Source of the DNA: Bryobacteraceae bacterium
GTDB taxonomy: Bacteria > Acidobacteriota > Terriglobia > Bryobacterales > Bryobacteraceae
Assembly (NCBI GenBank): GCA_025927575.1
Contig: JAICLJ010000009.1
Span: 1 to 60,260 of the forward strand
Direction: 5' to 3'
Length of the DNA: 60,260 nt
The position numbers were made by a program, and so were the translations under genes. Shown piece after piece: positions 55,074 through 60,260 of this stretch (position 1 is the first letter of the stretch; every line of letters begins with the position of its first letter). The notes under the pieces are model-generated. The model was not told the DNA's origin and did no database searches. It saw nothing but the letters and a program-made list of their open reading frames with translations.

Positions 55074-56249
55074 TCATCGGCACAGTCCGGCAGGAGACGA
55101 TGTGTCACACGTGTTGAAAATGAAGTGGTTGCCCGAGCCGAGGCCGTCATAGACGAGGTCGAAGGGCCGATTGTCACGTACAGCATTATTCACGATGATG
55201 TTGTGCTCCGCCACACTTCCGTAGAATCCCGGGAATATGGAGATGTCGGCTGTGGAAACGACAACGATACCCCCGGCGAGCGGGACGCCATGGATATTGC
55301 TCGGGGGACCGCCCGGTTTGTTCTCGCGCACCCTGTTCTCCCGAAGCACGATGTGATCGCCGCCGGCGATCAGGATACCCACGCCGGTAAGCGAAAACGG
55401 CAGCTCCGCCGCTTCGGCCGAGCAAAATTTGTCATTGTGCGCCACGATGTTGTGGGAGGCGCGCCAATTGTGAACGCCGGTGGTGGTGCCCGAGTTCAGG
55501 AAGACCAGACCCGAGCAGCTGTCGCGGAGCAGGTTGTCCCTCACACTGCCTGTGGACGCATCCCGCACGAGGATTCCCCAGAGGTCGGCAAAAGCGGTGT
55601 TGTATTGGACCGTGAAGTGCGCGTTTGGCGAGTTGCCGACGTAGAAGCCGGCGTCACCGCTGCCGTAACTTACGTTGTACTCGAACGTGCCGTGTGTGGC
55701 GGTGAAGGCAGTAATGCCGTAGCTTTGGTTGTTCGCCGCCACATTGTGGTCGGCGCGGGACCGATTCGTGCCGGCGAATATAATGCCAACTCCCGAGAAA
55801 TTCCGCACCGTGAAGCCGGTCAGGCGTACGTCATTCACTACCCGAAGAATGTCACCCTCTTCGTCGAGGTCAGCGACACAGATGCCATTGACGCCAAAAC
55901 TCTCGTAGCCAATGGGTTCGATGTCTATTTTAAGGCAGACCTGCGCAGGTTTCGCTCGCGGTTCAAGGATCGTTTTCTCCGGTCCCTCACCCTTGAGGGT
56001 GATGCCATCCTTGGCGATGACCAGGTTCTCGTGGTAAGTGCCCGCATCGACACACACTGTGGCCCCGATTGCAGCGCTATCAATCGCGTCCTGAATGGAG
56101 TGCCCGGGCGCCACGTGAACTGTGCACGCCGGGTTCGGGGCGGCTTGCCCGACTCCAGTGAAGACGAAAGCTGCCAGAACTCCCGGAACGATAGCAAACG
56201 TTCGGGCTGCTGATACGAAAACGCGAAACATAGATGTCCTCCTATTCAC
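55074..56249 (-). CDS. Secreted right-handed beta-helix protein
   Basis: 391 residues with a signal peptide (FAIVPGVLAAFVFTGVGQAA). The N-terminal part has the pectin-lyase-type opening VHVAPGHSIQDAIDSAAIGA and TYHENLVIAKDGITLKG. Successive NosD/PbH1-type coils follow (VRLTGFTVRNFSGVGIIFAG; NRSRADHNVAANNQSYGITA; VRDNLLRDSCSGLVFLNSG; LRENRVREN). Members are polysaccharide lyases, epimerases or surface-repeat proteins. No catalytic set is clear. A 492-residue antisense frame exists but has no domain resemblance. Confidence 0.82.
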   Translation of the reverse strand: MNRRTSMFRVFVSAARTFAIVPGVLAAFVFTGVGQAAPNPACTVHVAPGHSIQDAIDSAAIGATVCVDAGTYHENLVIAKDGITLKGEGPEKTILEPRAKPAQVCLKIDIEPIGYESFGVNGICVADLDEEGDILRVVNDVRLTGFTVRNFSGVGIIFAGTNRSRADHNVAANNQSYGITAFTATHGTFEYNVSYGSGDAGFYVGNSPNAHFTVQYNTAFADLWGILVRDASTGSVRDNLLRDSCSGLVFLNSGTTTGVHNWRASHNIVAHNDKFCSAEAAELPFSLTGVGILIAGGDHIVLRENRVRENKPGGPPSNIHGVPLAGGIVVVSTADISIFPGFYGSVAEHNIIVNNAVRDNRPFDLVYDGLGSGNHFIFNTCDTSSPAGLCR

Positions 56250-56459
56250 CGTCTACTGACTCGTGCCTATCTTGCTTGGTAGCTTCCTGTTCATCAGCGA
56301 ATCTTCAGTCGAGCGGGTACAGCTTCGGTCAGCGAGGAACTTTGAGCAATGCACGCGGGGTCAATTCCCGGTCACTCGTTAAGTAATTGAGAAGCCGACA
56401 ATTAAGCCGTGGACAGGGCAGGGTCACAGGCCATGCGAAGGGGGTGAACTCTCGCGACC

Positions 56460-56740
56460 GGTCCGATGCTCTCTGGTTCGCCACTAATTCGGGGATTCGT
56501 CACCGTGAACTCGAGTGTTGCTGGCTGCGGGCTCGAAACGCCCTCTGTGTTCACAGCCCGCACCAGAAACCGGTAGGAGCCCGGAGCGAGTCTCGCAAAG
56601 TTGACGCTTCGCTGCGCGGTACCGATGACGAGTGCTGGGACTGAAATCGAACCCGCGGAACTCGATTTCAACGCCGTTCCCGCTGGGTGGAAGAGTGAGC
56701 CCTTGGATGCGGATCTCTCCCAGTTCCGAAATTGCCCGAG
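56460..56740 (-). pseudogene. Y_Y_Y-domain sensor remnant
   Basis: ISELGEIRIQGLTLPPSGNG with VEIEFRGFDFS, then after a shift QRSVNFARLAPGSYRFLVRA and VNTEGVSSPQPATLEFTV, is the Y_Y_Y domain that follows the propeller in hybrid two-component-type sensors. Neither propeller nor kinase is present. The domain is the next one after the blades preserved at 6800-7676, but whether both came from one gene cannot be told. Confidence 0.65.
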
Positions 56741-56969
56741 CCCTTTGCGGCTGGTAGTATGCATCCTCCGCTGAGCTCCGAACATGTTCTTGTTGATGAA
56801 TCCGATTCCCTCGTTCACATCAGAGAACCAGTTTTGATCCGAATTACCCGGAATAGAGGCGCTCTTCTCTCTGAAATCGATCACCCGCGGTTAAGGGTCC
56901 TTATCCTCGCCATAGAGTTCCTTTGACTGCTTCAAGCCGCAGACTGCCACCGATCTGTAGAGTAAAGAG

Positions 56970-57935
56970 ATGGGGCAAAACATGCAAGTAATGCGTTTAA
57001 CTGGTCCGGCTGAAAAGCCAACCCTGATTGAGGAGGAGGCGCCCCAACCGCGACCCGGCCGAGGCGAACTGTTGATTCGTGTTGTTGCGGCAGGTGTGAC
57101 GCCGACAGAACTGAAGTGGTATCCCACCACTCATCGCAAGACTGGCGACAAACGCACAGACGCGATCCCCTCGCACGAATTCTCGGGCATCATTGCAGCC
57201 GTGGGCGAAGAAGTTGCAGATGTCAAAATCGGCAGCGAAATTTACGGCATGAATGACTGGTTCGCTCATGGCGCGCTTGCCGAATATTGCGTGACGCAAC
57301 CTGCTTCCGTTGCTACGAAACCGGCGCGTTTGACGCATATCGAAGCTGCGTCCGTCCCGATAGGCGCCCTGACTGCATGGCAGGGACTGTTCGACCACGC
57401 GAAACTCCAGGCTGGGGAGCGCGTGTTGGTGCATGGCGGCTCAGGCGGCGTGGGCCTTTTCGCTGTTCAACTTGCCCGGAAGCAGGGCGCCCACGTGATT
57501 GCCACCGCGTCCGCGCACAATCTGGAATTCGTTTCAGGTCTTGGGGCCGAACAAGTCATTGATTACCAGGCAGCGCGGTTTGAAGAACGTGTCCGGGACA
57601 TCGATGTCGTGTTCGATACAGTCGGCGGTGAAACTCTGGAGCGGTCATGGGCGGTGCTCAAACCGAATGGGCGCATGGTTACGATCGCAGCCGATGCCGA
57701 GGGAAATACCGACGGCCGTGTGAAGCAGGCATTCTTCATCGTCGAGCCGAATCGAAAGGAATTGATCGAGATTGGGAAACTTTTGGATGCGGGGCAGCTT
57801 CAGACAATTGTCGATGCCGTAGTTCCGTTCAGCCAAGCTCCTGCGGCCTTCACTGGAGCAGTACAGGGGAGGCTTGGACGGGGCAAGCTCGTAGTAACGC
57901 TGGCAGCAGCGGGGAGCGCTATCGGCATAGGGTAG
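56970..57935 (+). CDS. Quinone-oxidoreductase-like MDR enzyme
   Basis: About 321 residues; ATG 56982 is an alternative start. It is a medium-chain dehydrogenase/reductase of the zinc-free type. The GroES-like domain has EAPQPRPGRGELLIRVVAAG and IPSHEFSGIIAAVGEEV. The Rossmann domain has VLVHGGSGGVGLFAVQLARK and VVFDTVGGETLERSW. It would use NADPH to reduce quinones or reactive enals. The Dps gene follows 89 bp later, and both fit an oxidative-stress role. Confidence 0.87.
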   Translation: MGQNMQVMRLTGPAEKPTLIEEEAPQPRPGRGELLIRVVAAGVTPTELKWYPTTHRKTGDKRTDAIPSHEFSGIIAAVGEEVADVKIGSEIYGMNDWFAHGALAEYCVTQPASVATKPARLTHIEAASVPIGALTAWQGLFDHAKLQAGERVLVHGGSGGVGLFAVQLARKQGAHVIATASAHNLEFVSGLGAEQVIDYQAARFEERVRDIDVVFDTVGGETLERSWAVLKPNGRMVTIAADAEGNTDGRVKQAFFIVEPNRKELIEIGKLLDAGQLQTIVDAVVPFSQAPAAFTGAVQGRLGRGKLVVTLAAAGSAIGIG

Positions 57936-58024
57936 GACAAGGAACGATTGAGGTTCGAGCCGATCAATTTGCAACGTCTTCACGAACTTCGCCCCCGAAA
58001 CTTCCCGAGGAAAGGAACCCGACC

Positions 58025-58543
58025 ATGAGCACAAGTACAAGCCGATTAGAGCAGGAAACAAAAGCTGCTGTAGTTCCGACCGATTTAAGCAATGACGCAA
58101 TCGCCGAAATCTCTGTCGCTTTGCGGCCGCTGCTCGCCGACGTTTTCAGTCTCTTTTTGAAGACCAAAAGTTTCCACTGGCACATAGCCGGTCGTCACTT
58201 CCGCGACTACCACCTGCTGCTCGATGAGCAGGCCGAACAGATATTCGCCATGACCGACGACATCGCGGAACGTGCGCGTAAGATTGGTGGAACCACGCTC
58301 CGCTCCATCGGAGATATATCGCGGCATCAGCGCCTCAAAGACAACGACGCCGAAAAGCTCTCGCCCAAGGAAATGATGTTGGATCTCCGCTCTGACAACC
58401 TGGAATTAACTCGGCACTTGCGATCGACACACGAAATCTGTGAGCGGAATAACGACGTCGCCACTACCAGCTTGATTGAGAACTGGATCGACCAAACCGA
58501 GCGAAGGACATGGTTCCTGTCAGAGGTTGTCAGCGATCTCTAA
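58025..58543 (+). CDS. dps: Dps-family DNA-protection ferritin
   Basis: 172 residues starting ATG 58025 with AAAGGA about 8 bp before. The intersubunit ferroxidase ligands are in KSFHWHIAGRHFRDYHLLLD (His, His, Asp) and EQAEQIFAMTDDIAERARKI (Glu). The four-helix body ends WIDQTERRTWFLSEVVSDL. Dps oxidises and stores iron and shields DNA in stationary phase or peroxide stress. A terminator follows. Confidence 0.93.
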   Translation: MSTSTSRLEQETKAAVVPTDLSNDAIAEISVALRPLLADVFSLFLKTKSFHWHIAGRHFRDYHLLLDEQAEQIFAMTDDIAERARKIGGTTLRSIGDISRHQRLKDNDAEKLSPKEMMLDLRSDNLELTRHLRSTHEICERNNDVATTSLIENWIDQTERRTWFLSEVVSDL

Positions 58544-58558
58544 CAGGCCTTGTAGAGA

Positions 58559-58580
58559 GGGGCGGCCGAGCCGCTCCTTT
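58559..58580 (+). terminator. Terminator after dps
   Basis: GGGGCGGC pairs with GCCGCTCC (one G-T) across a 3-base loop, followed by three Ts. It lies between convergent genes and could serve both. Confidence 0.65.
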
Positions 58581-58600
58581 CCAGGGCTGCCTGACGTTGT

Positions 58601-60193
58601 TTACTTGTTGTTCATGACAAAGGCGAAAAGCCGGTCGCCTGCTCCCACCACAAGGTATTGAAGCCCGTCGAGTTCGTAGGTCATTGGGCCGTTTGATACG
58701 GCGCTTCCGAGATTGGCGTGCCAGAGCGGCTGTCCAGTGGCGGCATTCAAGGCAACTAGATTATTTGCCGGATCGCCGGCAAAGACCAGGTTGCCCGCCG
58801 TACTCAAGACACCCGAACGAACCCCCGCGGTCTCCCACTTGTGGCTCCACTTGATCTTTCCCGTCTTGTAGTCGAGCGCCTGCAACATCGACTCAGCCCA
58901 ACCGCCCTGATCGTTTCCGCCCCATCCCTCCGGCTTTTCATCTTCATCGAAGATGTAGTAAATGCTGAATGCACGAGTTGCGTTGACATAGAAAAGACCG
59001 GTCTGCGGGCTAAAACTCGGCGGCGGCCAATTCACGGCTCCGCCTTGGTTTGGTGAGACCAGAGCGCCGTCAGGTTGTGGCTCCTTCGCCGGATTTGGTA
59101 TCGGCTGCCCCTTCGCGTCTACGCCCTTAGCCCAGTTAGTTTTGACGAACTCCGAGCTCACATAGTTCTTGCCCGTCTTCCGGTCAAGAACGAAAAACCA
59201 ACCGTTCCGGCTTGCCTGCGCGACTAGTTTCCGAGGCTGGCCATCGATTTCTCCATCAATCAGAACCGGCGTTTGAACCGCGTCCCAATCGTGCGTATCA
59301 TGCGGCGACGGCTGGAAATGCCAGATCAGCTTCCCTGTGTCGACATTCAGCGCCACGATGGATTCTGTAAAGAGATTACTGCCCTCGCGGCCTTTCCCGG
59401 CAATGACCGGCTGCGGATTACCGGTACCGAGAAACAGCATATTCAGCTCCGGATCGTAGGTAGAAGGCACCCAGGTCATGCCGCCTCCGTGCTCCATTGC
59501 CTCGGCATTAGGCCACGTCTCCGAACCCGGTTCTCCAGGCTTAGGAACAGTCATCCAACGCCACTGCAAGTCGCCGGTTTCCGGATCGCGCGATTCCAGG
59601 TAACCCGGAATGTCCAGGTCGTCGCCGCTGACGCCCACAATCACGTGATTCTTGATCACTACAGGAGCCACCGAAGCGTAATACATCTGATCCAGATCGC
59701 AAACTTGTTTGCTCCATCGCTCTTTTCCGTCGTTGATATTGAGCGAGACAAGGTGGCAATCCGGCGTCTCAAAGTAGAGCCAGTTCTCGTAAATACCTAC
59801 ACCGCGATTGCCTAAATGAATCCCGCCCTTCGATGTCCAGGTATAGTTCCAGATCTCCCGGCCCGTGCGCGCGTCGATGGCCCAAACCTTGTCGGGAACC
59901 GTGAAATACATAATTCCGTTAACCACCAGCGGCGTGGCTTTCAGAACGCCGCCGAACGGATCGTTCGCGCTATTGATGCTGTACACCCAGGCGAGGCTGA
60001 GCGACTTAATGTTGCTCTCGTTGATCTTCGTCAACGGGCTAAAGCGCCGGCCTGAGTAATCACCGTTGTAAGTAGGCCACGAATCGGTAGGCGGCTGCAG
60101 CAGTTTGGCCGGATCGAGTCCATCGCCGGCGCCCGCCGATAAACCTAGCGCGCACATCGATGAGAACACGAGAAAAAGCGCAAGTCGTTTCAT
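58601..60193 (-). CDS. PQQ-dependent alcohol dehydrogenase-like quinoprotein
   Basis: 530 residues with a Sec signal (KRLALFLVFSSMCALGLSAG). It forms the eight-bladed propeller of PQQ dehydrogenases, with Trp-docking repeats such as GREIWNYTWTSKGGIHLG, NVDTGKLIWHFQPSPHDTHD, YKTGKIKWSHKW and NAATGQPLWHANLGS. The DTHDWDAVQTPVL segment carries the catalytic Asp region. The conserved adjacent-Cys pair of methanol dehydrogenase is not seen. No haem domain is attached. The preceding cytochrome c gene overlaps the start by 4 bp and probably accepts the electrons. Confidence 0.88.
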   Translation of the reverse strand: MKRLALFLVFSSMCALGLSAGAGDGLDPAKLLQPPTDSWPTYNGDYSGRRFSPLTKINESNIKSLSLAWVYSINSANDPFGGVLKATPLVVNGIMYFTVPDKVWAIDARTGREIWNYTWTSKGGIHLGNRGVGIYENWLYFETPDCHLVSLNINDGKERWSKQVCDLDQMYYASVAPVVIKNHVIVGVSGDDLDIPGYLESRDPETGDLQWRWMTVPKPGEPGSETWPNAEAMEHGGGMTWVPSTYDPELNMLFLGTGNPQPVIAGKGREGSNLFTESIVALNVDTGKLIWHFQPSPHDTHDWDAVQTPVLIDGEIDGQPRKLVAQASRNGWFFVLDRKTGKNYVSSEFVKTNWAKGVDAKGQPIPNPAKEPQPDGALVSPNQGGAVNWPPPSFSPQTGLFYVNATRAFSIYYIFDEDEKPEGWGGNDQGGWAESMLQALDYKTGKIKWSHKWETAGVRSGVLSTAGNLVFAGDPANNLVALNAATGQPLWHANLGSAVSNGPMTYELDGLQYLVVGAGDRLFAFVMNNK

Positions 60194-60260
60194 TTCAGGG
60201 TCTCCAGATAAGCGACGACATCGTGGATGTCCTTGTCCGTATATTGATCCAATAACGATA
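60190..60260 (-). CDS. Cytochrome c, C-terminal end (partial)
   Basis: The window edge cuts this gene. The last residues read LLDQYTDKDIHDVVAYLETL and one Lys, the usual C-terminal helix of a class I cytochrome c. Its TGA overlaps the ATG of the PQQ dehydrogenase as ATGA, so the two are translated together. Confidence 0.7.
   Translation of the reverse strand, partial: SLLDQYTDKDIHDVVAYLETLK

Noticed and set aside
54735-56213. A 492-residue open frame on the plus strand
   Set aside because: It is antisense to the beta-helix gene, which has a signal peptide and clear repeats. The plus-strand product has no domain resemblance; only its first 50 residues echo a SnoaL-like remnant.
57647-58024. 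Long N-terminal extension of Dps
   Set aside because: It overlaps the oxidoreductase in another frame. The Dps domain begins at ATG 58025 with a good ribosome-binding site.

Overview
The window reads like an acidobacterial chromosome, most like the Solibacter/Bryobacter group. This is inferred from gene families and was not checked by search. The markers are three very large TonB-dependent receptors with an N-terminal carboxypeptidase-regulatory-like domain, membrane-anchored CadC-type regulators carrying PD40 or TolB/TPR sensor regions, a remnant of an acidobacterial duplicated orphan permease, remnants of propeller/Y_Y_Y sensors, and several Tat-exported sugar enzymes. There is one tRNA (tRNA-Ser, anticodon TGA), no rRNA and no CRISPR array.

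Layout. 1-4.8 kb: IS91-type transposase and tyrosine-recombinase remnants flank a winged-helix/PD40 regulator and a TPR protein. 4.8-13.2 kb: a winged-helix/TolB/TPR regulator beside a dead propeller sensor, a cupin, and a TonB receptor followed by a PIG-L deacetylase. 13.2-17.7 kb: a broken GMC dehydrogenase pair behind an intact EXXH protein, divergent from an AraC regulator and an SGNH hydrolase. 17.7-25.2 kb: tRNA-Ser with an adjacent decayed integrase, a Gfo/Idh/MocA oxidoreductase, a Tat-exported TIM-barrel protein, and type I restriction-modification fragments, one of them inverted. 25.3-43 kb: the metabolic core. It holds an IclR regulator, malate synthase, a lactate/glycolate permease, a TonB receptor, a Tat glycoside-hydrolase-like protein, a second TIM-barrel paralogue, a DUF6282 metal hydrolase, a truncated third paralogue and another TonB receptor. 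43-50.5 kb: decayed copies of an SSB/zinc-ribbon/HTH cassette, a single-domain response regulator, a GHL15-malectin protein, and a group II intron remnant next to a permease fragment. 50.5-60.3 kb: VOC and GNAT proteins, a LamG-like/LytS/LytTR operon, a beta-helix protein, a quinone-reductase-like enzyme, Dps, and a PQQ dehydrogenase behind a cytochrome c.

Main observation. At 21.7-43 kb, Tat-exported glycoside-hydrolase-like proteins and outer-membrane receptors sit beside malate synthase, a 2-hydroxy-acid permease and an IclR regulator. The same promoter plan recurs: a sigma70-like promoter with a 17-bp imperfect palindrome (TGTCCCACATNNTRGNA) about 25-30 bp downstream of the -10. I find it before malate synthase, the permease, the first TIM-barrel gene and the truncated paralogue. 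I propose that these form one IclR-controlled regulon linking uptake and breakdown of an unknown glycan or glycoside to glyoxylate assimilation.

About a third of the loci are visibly broken by frameshifts, truncations, an internal deletion or an inversion. Much of this looks like real mobile-element decay. Single-base shifts near the ends of otherwise intact genes (VOC, GNAT) could be assembly errors.
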